Shown: piece by piece, positions 6,992 through 14,209 of the stretch | Layout of the letters: each line of letters starts with the position of its first letter | How positions within the stretch are numbered: position 1 is the stretch's first letter | Source of the DNA: Muribaculaceae bacterium | Lineage (GTDB): Bacteria; Bacteroidota; Bacteroidia; Bacteroidales; Muribaculaceae | DNA: 40,212 bases | Assembly: GCA_017620885.1 (NCBI GenBank) | Contig: JAGAUF010000018.1 | Coordinates: 1 to 40,212, forward strand | Direction: 5' to 3' | The notes under the pieces: generated by a model | The model's database searches: none | The model's input: only the letters and a program-made list of their open reading frames with translations | Told to the model about the DNA's origin: nothing | Position numbers and translations under genes: made by a program

Positions 6992-8149
6992 CTATTTGAA
7001 AAGTTGCGGTAAGAAAAGAGAAAGATAATCTCGCCAGTTGCGCCAGATGTGTCCGCCGTCGGAAAGGTGGTAGGTGTATTTGAAATTATTGTCGTCGAGC
7101 ACTTTACGGAGTTGATCATTCAGTGGCATCAGGAAATCGTCTTTCCCTATTCCTATACAGTAGAGAGCCGGAGGATTATTGAATATTCCCATCATTCCTT
7201 CTGACAGGAGATGTTCGTTATCCATCGGTGTGATGTCAGAACCTCTCCATCCTGCGGCTGCGGAAAAGAGACCGACATAATCGAAAAGCTCGGGATTCTG
7301 CATGGAGATTCGCCAAGAGTGTCCGCCACCCATCGAGAGGCCGGCGATTGCACGGTGCTTACGGTCAGTGAGGGTGCGATAATGCGAATCCACATAGTCT
7401 ATAATTTCTTTGAAAGAGGCCTCAAACTGATTGTCGGACGAACGCGAACGCGACCCTGAGGGGAGATAGAGACCTTCGGGGGTTTCACCGGGAGCCGCCA
7501 CCTCATTGGCGTTTCCGTTGGGCATAACAACGATCATAGGCTCGGCATCGCCGGACGCTATCATATTGTCGAGTATATAGGATGCGCGTCCCAATTCCGA
7601 CCAAGCGTTCTCATCGCCGCCCATACCGTGAAGAAGATAGAAAACGGGATAACGCTTACTGTCACTATCGTCATATCCTGCAGGAGTATATACCGTCATA
7701 CGACGATCTTTGCCTGAAGAGGGGGAATGATACCATACTTTGGAAATATTGCCATGTTTCACATCGTGCGGAAGATAATGATTCTTTTCTCCGTCAATGA
7801 TGAAATAATTGGCCACCCCTGCTATGTCGCGCAATTGATACGGATTAAAGGGATCATTGACGGGAAGTCCGTCTACTATAAGGCGATAGGTGTAAAGTTC
7901 CGATGCAAGTACATCTGTCGTGGCGCTCCAAACTCCGGCCGTATCTTTCTGCAATTGCAAAGGAGTCGTCTGGAAGTCACCCCATACGAGTACGTTTTCC
8001 GCCTGCGGAGCGAGTACCTTGAATGTGGCTTTCTTATCGGCAGTTATTTCAGGATTAAAAAGATTATAATTGATTCCGACATTTTGTTGGGCAAAAACTG
8101 TAACGGTCATAACTGCCGCCAGTACAGAAAAGGTTAGTTTCCGTTTCAT
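6992..8149 (-). CDS. Secreted CE1-type esterase with N-terminal carbohydrate-binding-like domain
   Basis: 385 residues with a Sec signal peptide (MKRKLTFSVLAAVMTVTVFAQ). Residues about 30-120 form an E-set/CBM48-like module (ATFKVLAPQAENVLVWGDF, then VWSATTDVL and YTYRLIVDG). Residues about 135-385 are an alpha/beta hydrolase of the esterase D/feruloyl esterase group: YLLHGMGGDENAW oxyanion region, nucleophile Ser272 in GLSMGG, a likely acid in GKDD near 336 and His367 in GGHIW. It probably removes feruloyl, acetyl or similar esters from plant polysaccharides in the periplasm or outside the cell. It is transcribed alone from the promoter at 8222-8253. Confidence 0.85.
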   Translation of the reverse strand: MKRKLTFSVLAAVMTVTVFAQQNVGINYNLFNPEITADKKATFKVLAPQAENVLVWGDFQTTPLQLQKDTAGVWSATTDVLASELYTYRLIVDGLPVNDPFNPYQLRDIAGVANYFIIDGEKNHYLPHDVKHGNISKVWYHSPSSGKDRRMTVYTPAGYDDSDSKRYPVFYLLHGMGGDENAWSELGRASYILDNMIASGDAEPMIVVMPNGNANEVAAPGETPEGLYLPSGSRSRSSDNQFEASFKEIIDYVDSHYRTLTDRKHRAIAGLSMGGGHSWRISMQNPELFDYVGLFSAAAGWRGSDITPMDNEHLLSEGMMGIFNNPPALYCIGIGKDDFLMPLNDQLRKVLDDNNFKYTYHLSDGGHIWRNWRDYLSLFLPQLFK

Positions 8150-8221
8150 CTTTCATACGTATTTGGGTTGTCAGCATACTTCTGATGCATATCGACAAAT
8201 TAGTAATTGTCTTAATAATCG

Positions 8222-8253
8222 CAAAATTAACATTTTATGCCTTTACCCACAAA
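8222..8253 (-). promoter_or_regulatory. Promoter of the CE1 esterase gene
   Basis: On the minus strand: TTTG at 8253-8250, a 20-base spacer, TAATTTTG at 8229-8222. The leader to the start at 8149 would be about 65-70 bases. Confidence 0.75.
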
Positions 8254-8328
8254 GATGATAGCGTTAAAAAGTATTAATGCCTAAATAGGGATATTGCCTC
8301 GACCGGAAAATCTACTAATAAATAGATG

Positions 8329-9294
8329 TCAATTGAAAGGAGAAACATCGTCTATATTTACAAGATTATTGATAATCGCATATATGACAAGCCCGGCGGA
8401 GGAATGGATGCCGAGTTTATTGCAGATGTTGCGACGGTGTGTCGCGACAGTATGGATAGAAATGCAGAGATCAAATGCTATTTCCTTATTCGACTTTCCC
8501 TTAGCCACCTCTCTCACAATATCTTTCTCACGGTCGCTCAAATGTTCAAGTGTAACATCAGTGGAGTGTTTTTCATCGCTTGATGATTCTTGTCTGTGAA
8601 AATTGCGGAGCAGTTTGGACTCCAACAATTCGACTGCGGGAATAAAGAGTTTGCTTTCAACTTGAAAATGCGTCATCAGATCCCGTTCGCACATAATGAT
8701 TTCAAACAGCGCATTGCTGAGGCGCGTGTTTTCTTTCTGCTTGAAATGATAGATAAAGATGTCTTTGATTTCCTTCAGCTTATGGGCAGTATCGACGTGG
8801 CTGACAGAATACTTATCGATGGTGAAATCTTCCGTTACCTCTCCGCGGAGCAATTTCTCCGCGTATGGGAATATTATGTTATTCTCATGTTCCATATGCT
8901 TTCGCACTTCCTCCACGTATTCATCATAGAAACGCATCAGCAGAAGAGCCGTCTCGTATGATTCCGAGTGATTGACGGCATCGATGAGGTATGATCTGAT
9001 TCTGGGGAGTTGCACGTCGAGAAATGAAGTGTGAGCCCGTTGAAGATAACCTGTCAGTGAACGGAGCGAGACATCGGTGGACAAATACTCATTCCCACTC
9101 AATAGATTGCAAACACTGAGGAATGTCCGGACATCTACATTATTCAAATTACAAATTTCTCTAACAGAAGCGTCGCCGAACCCGAATGCAATATTGAAAC
9201 GGCTTATTACCGGGAGAAGCATGGCATTGTCGCGAATCAAATCTCGCATAGAGTGCTTTGGTAAATATCGGGAAATATCACTCATAGTTTTCAT
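8329..9294 (-). CDS. ScdA-like/hemerythrin/LuxR-type regulator
   Basis: 321 residues in three parts. Residues 1-65 resemble the ScdA (RIC) N-terminal domain but lack its usual Cys pair. Residues about 80-225 are a hemerythrin-like four-helix bundle with likely di-iron ligands His88, His133/136-Glu137 (KHMEHENNIIFP), His166, and His209-Glu213 (THFQVESKLFIP). Residues about 250-310 are a NarL/LuxR-type HTH (LSDREKDIVREVAKGKSNKE, then HTVATHRRNICNKLG). I infer that the di-iron site senses oxygen, nitric oxide or redox state and directly controls DNA binding. The gene is divergent from a porin gene, and a NarL-like palindrome (9370-9388) lies between them. Confidence 0.8.
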   Translation of the reverse strand: MKTMSDISRYLPKHSMRDLIRDNAMLLPVISRFNIAFGFGDASVREICNLNNVDVRTFLSVCNLLSGNEYLSTDVSLRSLTGYLQRAHTSFLDVQLPRIRSYLIDAVNHSESYETALLLMRFYDEYVEEVRKHMEHENNIIFPYAEKLLRGEVTEDFTIDKYSVSHVDTAHKLKEIKDIFIYHFKQKENTRLSNALFEIIMCERDLMTHFQVESKLFIPAVELLESKLLRNFHRQESSSDEKHSTDVTLEHLSDREKDIVREVAKGKSNKEIAFDLCISIHTVATHRRNICNKLGIHSSAGLVIYAIINNLVNIDDVSPFN

Positions 9295-9307
9295 TAAAAT
9301 TTCACCG

Positions 9308-9338
9308 CAAAGTTACACCTATTATAAAAAAAAGACAA
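9308..9338 (-). promoter_or_regulatory. Promoter of the hemerythrin-LuxR regulator gene
   Basis: On the minus strand: TTG at 9338-9336, a 20-base spacer, TAACTTTG at 9315-9308. The start codon at 9294 follows after 13 bases, so the leader is very short. Confidence 0.7.
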
Positions 9339-9369
9339 TACTCACATTTAGTTAAAATTGCCTTTTTAT

Positions 9370-9388
9370 ATACCATATTATAAGGTAT
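9370..9388. promoter_or_regulatory. NarL-like palindrome between divergent promoters
   Basis: ATACCATATTATAAGGTAT is a 19-bp palindrome with 8 of 9 pairs matching. Its arms contain TACCATA and, on the other strand, TACCTTA, close to the TACYYMT heptamers bound in opposite orientation by NarL-family regulators. The regulator gene beside it has a NarL/LuxR-type HTH. The site is about 40 bases upstream of the porin -33 element. Confidence 0.45.
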
Positions 9389-9429
9389 TTTTCAGGCACA
9401 CCTACACCCTATTTCATTATTTTAGAGTA

Positions 9430-9460
9430 TTGTCACGGCACCAATCTACCTGTAATTTTG
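9430..9460 (+). promoter_or_regulatory. Promoter of the porin gene
   Basis: TTG at 9430-9432, a 20-base spacer, TAATTTTG at 9453-9460. The start codon at 9481 follows 20 bases later. Confidence 0.75.
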
Positions 9461-9480
9461 TACTCCAAAAGTTCAGGAAT

Positions 9481-10707
9481 ATGAGACGAATAACATTACT
9501 CACGATAGCGACATTTTTGATGATGGCCGGAGCATCAGCCAAAGAACATTCGGTGCAGCAGGCTGAGCAGGCCGACACTGCGGATTACACCAAATTCCGT
9601 TTCAGCGGCACGGGCGAAATGCTTGCACGGTTTATGAATTATGGTCCGGATCGTTTTAACAGCACTACTGCGGGCAATACAAAAAAGCATCGTGCTGACA
9701 TCTCCATCCCCGGTTTATCGCTCGAATTCAATTATAAAATCACCCCTAAATGGATTCTTACAGCTGAAATGACTTTTGATTTGGAGGGAGCGTCGCTGGA
9801 ACATCTCAACATAACTCGTCTTTTCATCCCCGAATTCAATGTCCGTGCCGGATATCTGACGGTTCCCGTAGGCCTGACGAACGCTCACGATGATCCTATT
9901 GATTTCTTCGGACCGGAACGTCCCGAGGCGGAGTCGGCGCTATTACCCTCCACATGGCTCGAAACCGGCATCGAAGTTTTCGGCTCGTTCGGTAGACGAT
10001 TCACACGGTTTGATTATCAACTGATGGCCGTAGCCGGGCTGAATGCAGGAGAATTCACCGGCAACAGATGGATTGCGGGAGGAAGCGGCAGTATATTTAA
10101 AATAAATAATTTCGCATCACCGGGATTTGTAGCTCGGCTCGACTACTCCGGCGTCCCAGGATTCCGTACGGGAGTATCTTTCTATTACTGTCATAATGCG
10201 GGCAGTAACGCCGACGAAGATCAGGACTTTTCAAACATTGGACGAATCCCTGTCGCAATCGGCACTTGGGATGCACAGTATGTAAACAGCTTCCTCTCGG
10301 CACGCGCCAATATCACATACGGCTACTTGGGCAATTCCGCAGCATTAAGCGATGCTGCACAAAACGACTTCACTATAGCAAAAAATACCATTGGCTATGG
10401 AGCCGAAATCGGATTGAATCTCGCTTCGGTGACAAAGGGTAAATGTCCGGTCATCTATCCCTTCGCACGTTATGAGTATTTCAATCCTCAATATCGCGGT
10501 GAAAATCATCAGACAATGGATTGTCGCCTTGAGGTAAGCAAATGGTCCGTAGGTCTGAATTGGTTCATATTTGATAATCTTGTAATTAAAGGCGCATACG
10601 TAAACCGTCAGATTGGCACATCAAATCCCTTCGCTGCAGGCCCATATAATTCAAAAAATGAATTTCAGATCGGCATCGCCTATATAGGCACTTTTATCAG
10701 CCGATAA
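9481..10707 (+). CDS. Outer-membrane porin (beta-barrel)
   Basis: 408 residues from the ATG at 9481. The frame is open further upstream, but those codons precede the promoter's -7 element. A Sec signal peptide (MRRITLLTIATFLMMAGASA) is followed by alternating-hydrophobicity strands typical of a barrel (LSLEFNYKITPKWILTAEMTF, ARLDYSGVPGFRTGVSFYY). The last residues, FQIGIAYIGTFISR, form a terminal strand. FNVRAGYLTVPVGLTNAHDDP resembles the loop region of phosphate-selective (OprO/OprP-type) porins. It probably admits small anions or other solutes. Specificity is not certain from sequence; a phosphate role would fit the Pit transporter further along, but that is inference. Confidence 0.75.
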   Translation: MRRITLLTIATFLMMAGASAKEHSVQQAEQADTADYTKFRFSGTGEMLARFMNYGPDRFNSTTAGNTKKHRADISIPGLSLEFNYKITPKWILTAEMTFDLEGASLEHLNITRLFIPEFNVRAGYLTVPVGLTNAHDDPIDFFGPERPEAESALLPSTWLETGIEVFGSFGRRFTRFDYQLMAVAGLNAGEFTGNRWIAGGSGSIFKINNFASPGFVARLDYSGVPGFRTGVSFYYCHNAGSNADEDQDFSNIGRIPVAIGTWDAQYVNSFLSARANITYGYLGNSAALSDAAQNDFTIAKNTIGYGAEIGLNLASVTKGKCPVIYPFARYEYFNPQYRGENHQTMDCRLEVSKWSVGLNWFIFDNLVIKGAYVNRQIGTSNPFAAGPYNSKNEFQIGIAYIGTFISR

Positions 10708-10736
10708 TTATGTTTTTTATGTTTTGCCCGTCCCGA

Positions 10737-10768
10737 TTTGGCAGTCTGACAATTTAGATGTAATTTTG
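10737..10768 (+). promoter_or_regulatory. Promoter of fur
   Basis: TTTG at 10737-10740, a 20-base spacer, TAATTTTG at 10761-10768: full consensus. Only five bases separate the -7 element from the ATG at 10774, so the transcript may be leaderless. Confidence 0.75.
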
Positions 10769-10773
10769 CACGT

Positions 10774-11208
10774 ATGTCAGACAATGCGATTGAAATACTT
10801 GAGAATGTGGAGATCAAACCGACGTCAAACCGCATTCTCATTTTGCGTACATTGCTTCGGGAGCACTCTCCCCTAAGTCTCGTTGAGATTGAAACGGAGC
10901 TGGGAACCCTCGAACGTTCCAGTATTCTGCGCGTGCTGAATCTCTTTCTGGAGCATGACGTCGTACACACAATTGAGGATGGCCGCGGAATAACCAAATA
11001 TGAAATCTGCCACGGCAATCATCATTGTTCGATCGACGATATGCACCCTCATTTCTTCTGTGAAAAGTGCAATAAGGTATTCTGCTTCGAAAATGCCGTG
11101 ACACCTCATATCGATCTCCCCGAAGGATTCCATATCCGCACGGTAAACTATATGCTCAAAGGTATTTGTCCTGCATGTTCATCGCATTTGAACAATATGA
11201 CTGAGTGA
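10774..11208 (+). CDS. Fur-family metal- or peroxide-responsive repressor
   Basis: 144 residues of normal Fur length. A winged helix occupies residues 1-80 (IKPTSNRILILRTLLREHS, ERSSILRVLNLFLEHDVV). The metal-binding and dimer part follows, with CHGNHHC, HPHFFCEKC and CPAC: His-rich sensor residues and the two CxxC pairs of the structural zinc site. It may sense iron, zinc or peroxide; the sequence alone does not decide. The start codon sits almost at the predicted transcription start. proC follows after 32 bases, and the response regulator and kinase genes follow that in the same direction. Confidence 0.85.
   Translation: MSDNAIEILENVEIKPTSNRILILRTLLREHSPLSLVEIETELGTLERSSILRVLNLFLEHDVVHTIEDGRGITKYEICHGNHHCSIDDMHPHFFCEKCNKVFCFENAVTPHIDLPEGFHIRTVNYMLKGICPACSSHLNNMTE
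11178..11207 (+). repeat. Direct repeat, copy 1 (end of fur)
   Basis: This 30-base stretch covers the last codons of fur. It recurs at 12029-12059 with 27 of 30 bases identical and one inserted A. It begins TTCATCGCATTTGA in both copies and contains ATGACT in both. Confidence 0.75.
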
Positions 11209-11240
11209 AACATTTTAACGAATATATCATTATTAAGACT

Positions 11241-12023
11241 ATGAAAAAAATTGCTGTCATAGGTTCAGGAAATATGGGTGGAGCAATAGCCGCCTCACTC
11301 ACGGGACACTCCGACCGAGTAATCTGTACAGCCGCATCCACTTCCACTCTAAATAGAATTAAAACAGAATTGCCGGAGGTGGAGGTAACGTTGTCAAATA
11401 TAGATGCAGTTAAAGATGCAGATATAGTCATTCTTGCTGTCAAACCATACATTGCTCCGACTGTATTTAAAGAAATCACCGGATACATCAAGCCCGGGGC
11501 AATCATTATGTCGGTAATTGCTGTCCTTCCGATTGATGAGCTTCGCAAAACTCTTGATGCCGACAGCAAAAATCTCCAGATACTCCGTATCGTTCCCAAT
11601 ACAGCGATAGGATATGGCAAAAGTGTCACCTTCATTTCTGCCGCAGACACAGTCACTGACGAAACGCGCGATTTCGCTTTAGAGATCTTCAATCGCTCCG
11701 GCAGCGCTTTCATAGTCAGTGAAAAAGATCTCCCGGCCTGCACAGCACTCGCCTCTTGCGGCATAGCCTATTTCCTGCGATTTATCCGCGCTGCAGCTGA
11801 AGGAAGCGTCGAATTAGGGCTCCGGGCATCATTCGCGACTCAAATCGCGGCTCTTACAGCTGAAGGAGCAGTGGCTCTCCTTGCGGATGGTTCTCACCCC
11901 GAAGCTGAGATAGACAAGGTCACTACTCCGGGCGGAATCACCATCAAGGGACTTAATGCCTTGGAGGAGAATGGATTTACAAAAGCCGTTATTGCTGCTT
12001 TGCGTGCCTCGTGCGTAAAATAA
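11241..12023 (+). CDS. proC: Pyrroline-5-carboxylate reductase
   Basis: 260 residues from MKKIAVIGSGNMGGAIA. The ATG at 11205 in the same frame overlaps fur and adds an unlikely leader. It catalyses the last step of proline synthesis, reducing 1-pyrroline-5-carboxylate with NAD(P)H in the cytoplasm. The N-terminal Rossmann motif GSGNMG (residues 8-13), the central ILRIVPNTA and the C-terminal TTPGGITIKGLNALEENGF are family hallmarks. It stands between a fur gene and a two-component system with which it has no obvious link, and it is flanked by a near-duplicate 30-base sequence. This suggests it was inserted there. Confidence 0.9.
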   Translation: MKKIAVIGSGNMGGAIAASLTGHSDRVICTAASTSTLNRIKTELPEVEVTLSNIDAVKDADIVILAVKPYIAPTVFKEITGYIKPGAIIMSVIAVLPIDELRKTLDADSKNLQILRIVPNTAIGYGKSVTFISAADTVTDETRDFALEIFNRSGSAFIVSEKDLPACTALASCGIAYFLRFIRAAAEGSVELGLRASFATQIAALTAEGAVALLADGSHPEAEIDKVTTPGGITIKGLNALEENGFTKAVIAALRASCVK

Positions 12024-12028
12024 CGTAC

Positions 12029-12059
12029 TTCATCGCATTTGAAACAGTATGACTAAATG
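12029..12059 (+). repeat. Direct repeat, copy 2 (start of response regulator)
   Basis: Counterpart of 11178-11207. This copy contains the ribosome-binding region and the first codons (ATGACTAAATG) of the response regulator. The two copies bracket proC. Confidence 0.75.
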
Positions 12060-12717
12060 CACGCACATACTCATCGTGGATGATGAAGAAGCCCTCCGCA
12101 CAGGTCTAAGTACATATCTACAGCTTGAAGGGTACACAGTCTCTACTGCCGAATCTGCCGAGGAAGCTCTAAACATGAACCTTTCAACAATTGACTTAAT
12201 CCTTCTTGACATAATGATGAAGGGTATGTCAGGCATCGAGATGGCACACATTTTGAAACGAAATACAGCCACGTCACTTATTCCGGTTATTTTCCTGACA
12301 GCAAGGGGAGATGAAGAAGATATGGTAGACGGGCTTAATATCGGCGCCGACGATTATATCTCAAAACCATATTCAGCCCGCAACGTAGTGGCACGGATAG
12401 AGGCCGTGCTTCGTCGTATCCGATCTACACATAAAACTGACGGAGTAGTGTGCAATCGTATGTCGCTTACGTGCCACGTTGATGGGAAAGAGATTAAACT
12501 GACTCGTAAGGAATTTGAGATTCTCGCACTTCTGATTGAGAACCACGACAAAGTCTTCTCTCGGGAGGAATTGCTTACACGCGTATGGCCTGACAATGTT
12601 GTGGTAGTGGATCGCTCTATCGATGTGCATATAGCTCGAATACGTTCCAAAATTTCTCCTTACGGCAAAAGAATCGTATCTCGTTCAGGCTATGGATATA
12701 CTTGGCAAGACTCTTGA
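12049..12717 (+). CDS. OmpR/PhoB-family response regulator
   Basis: 222 residues. The receiver domain (1-120) has the acidic pair Asp11-Asp12, phospho-acceptor Asp54 (LILLDIMMKG), the conserved Thr in FLTARGDE and Lys in DDYISKPYS. The C-terminal winged helix (about 130-222) has the OmpR-type KLTRKEFEILALLIEN and VVVDRSIDVHIARIRSKI helices and the RSGYGYTW wing. It binds DNA when phosphorylated by the kinase encoded 3 bases downstream. OmpR/PhoB regulators bind tandem direct repeats spaced 11 bp, and four such units lie upstream of the phosphate transporter gene at 14105-14148. I infer that this is the target. It resembles RprY-type regulators of Bacteroides, but the stimulus is not shown. 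Confidence 0.85.
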   Translation: MTKCTHILIVDDEEALRTGLSTYLQLEGYTVSTAESAEEALNMNLSTIDLILLDIMMKGMSGIEMAHILKRNTATSLIPVIFLTARGDEEDMVDGLNIGADDYISKPYSARNVVARIEAVLRRIRSTHKTDGVVCNRMSLTCHVDGKEIKLTRKEFEILALLIENHDKVFSREELLTRVWPDNVVVVDRSIDVHIARIRSKISPYGKRIVSRSGYGYTWQDS

Positions 12718-12720
12718 AAT

Positions 12721-14106
12721 ATGAAACTTACAGTCTCCTTCCGTTATCGCTTTCTTTTCATTATTCTTGCCATCAGTTGGGCACTCGCCGGCACACTTCT
12801 AATCTTCCAATATCAACGCGAGAAGAAATTTCGTACAGAGCTGCTCGACGCCAGACTTCAGGCTGATAACGCTATGATTGCCAACGGGCTGCGTCGAGGT
12901 GCAGACATTCGGGAAATTGTCGGAGATCTCGACAGTTCTGTTGAGAATCCGCGAGTAACAGTGATTGGGGAGACGGGTAATGTTATTTACGATTCGCGTG
13001 GCATGGTATCGGCCGCCAACCATAATACGCGCCCGGAAATAGCTGCAGCACGTGCTTCAGGCCACGGAATAGCCACCGAGCGTCATTCCGAAAGCGACGG
13101 CAGCACTTATTTCTACTCTGCCACATTGACTGATGATGGAGTTGTAATCCGTACAGCAGCTCCTTACACCCATTCGCTTGAAACATTCTTGAAAGCAGAC
13201 CGTTCCCTAATTTGGATTATGCTCGCCATAACATTGATAATGAGCGTAGTGGCATTCATCGTTACCGGCAAAATCTCTCTCTCGATCAGACGTCTCAGCG
13301 CCTTTGCCGAGCAAGCGGAACGTGGCGAGCCGGTACTCTCAAGCGAAGCGTTTCCCAACGACGAGCTTGGCAATATCGCTTCAAACATTGTTAAACTTTA
13401 TATCCAGAGAGACGCACGACACCGCGATGCGCTCCGCCACGAGAAGGAAAAAATACGCATAAAAAAACAGCTCACCAATAATATTAATCACGAGCTTAAA
13501 ACGCCCGTTTCCGCCATCCTCGTTTGCATAGACGTCCTTGCTGATCATCCCGAGATAGAAGAATCGAAAAAATACGAACTGATTACACTTGCCAAAAGCA
13601 ACGCTCAGCGCCTTGACACACTTTTGAAAGACGTGGCCGACATAACGAGAATGGATGAAGGTCAGGAGATGATAAAAAAATGCGAAATAAACCTTGCAGA
13701 ATCCATTATCAATATAATCAATGAATATCGTATGCGCACCCACATCGTCATCGAGGCAAATATTCCGCCAATGACGATATATGGAAACCGTCGCCTGATC
13801 GAATCCATCTTCCGCAATCTCTTCGATAATGCGATCGCTTACAGCGGTGCTTCCCGCATAATTCTCAAAGCCGATTCTCAAGGCAATTTTTGCTTTTCCG
13901 ACAATGGCTCCGGCATATCGGAAGAACATCTTCCTCACATCTTCGAGCGCTTCTATCGTGTCGACAAAGGGCGTTCACGTGAATCGGGAGGCACCGGTCT
14001 CGGCCTCGCCATAGTAAAAAACGCAGTAGCCATACATGGAGGCACAATTCGTGCCGTTTCTCTCAACGGTCTGAACTTCTATTTCAATCTCCCTCCGAAA
14101 ACTTAA
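12721..14106 (+). CDS. Sensor histidine kinase, partner of the upstream regulator
   Basis: 461 residues. Transmembrane helix 1 is near residues 9-29, a periplasmic sensor region of about 130 residues follows, and transmembrane helix 2 is near 161-183, then a HAMP-like linker. The dimerisation/phosphoacceptor helix has His257 in NNINHELKTPVSAI. The ATPase domain shows the N-box (RRLIESIFRNLFDNAIAYS, near 357-375), the G1 box FSDNGSGIS, the F-box IFERFYR and the G2 box GGTGLGLAIV (near 420). It is an inner-membrane PhoR/RprX-type kinase. The start codon follows the regulator's stop by 3 bases, so the two are made together. The next gene is a phosphate transporter, which hints at phosphate or envelope sensing. 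Confidence 0.85.
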   Translation: MKLTVSFRYRFLFIILAISWALAGTLLIFQYQREKKFRTELLDARLQADNAMIANGLRRGADIREIVGDLDSSVENPRVTVIGETGNVIYDSRGMVSAANHNTRPEIAAARASGHGIATERHSESDGSTYFYSATLTDDGVVIRTAAPYTHSLETFLKADRSLIWIMLAITLIMSVVAFIVTGKISLSIRRLSAFAEQAERGEPVLSSEAFPNDELGNIASNIVKLYIQRDARHRDALRHEKEKIRIKKQLTNNINHELKTPVSAILVCIDVLADHPEIEESKKYELITLAKSNAQRLDTLLKDVADITRMDEGQEMIKKCEINLAESIINIINEYRMRTHIVIEANIPPMTIYGNRRLIESIFRNLFDNAIAYSGASRIILKADSQGNFCFSDNGSGISEEHLPHIFERFYRVDKGRSRESGGTGLGLAIVKNAVAIHGGTIRAVSLNGLNFYFNLPPKT

Positions 14107-14148
14107 TATTTTCGTAACATATTTGAAATATTCCCTCAATATTTAGGC
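14105..14148 (+). promoter_or_regulatory. Four tandem 11-bp repeats upstream of the phosphate transporter
   Basis: Units start at 14105, 14116, 14127 and 14138: AATATTTTCGT, AACATATTTGA, AATATTCCCTC, AATATTTAGGC. All begin AAYATW and are exactly 11 bases long. They replace the region where a -33 element should be and end two bases before the -7 element. This is the layout of an activating PhoB/OmpR box. Confidence 0.55.
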
Positions 14149-14150
14149 CA

Positions 14151-14158
14151 TAATTTTG
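14151..14158 (+). promoter_or_regulatory. -7 element of the phosphate transporter gene
   Basis: TAATTTTG matches TAnnTTTG. No TTG lies at the right distance upstream (the nearest TTTG ends 25 bases away), which fits an activator-dependent promoter. Confidence 0.6.
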
Positions 14159-14209
14159 CGTTATAAATTAATAACGCAGGGATTTCCCTCCCGATAAATA
14201 CCGCAAATT

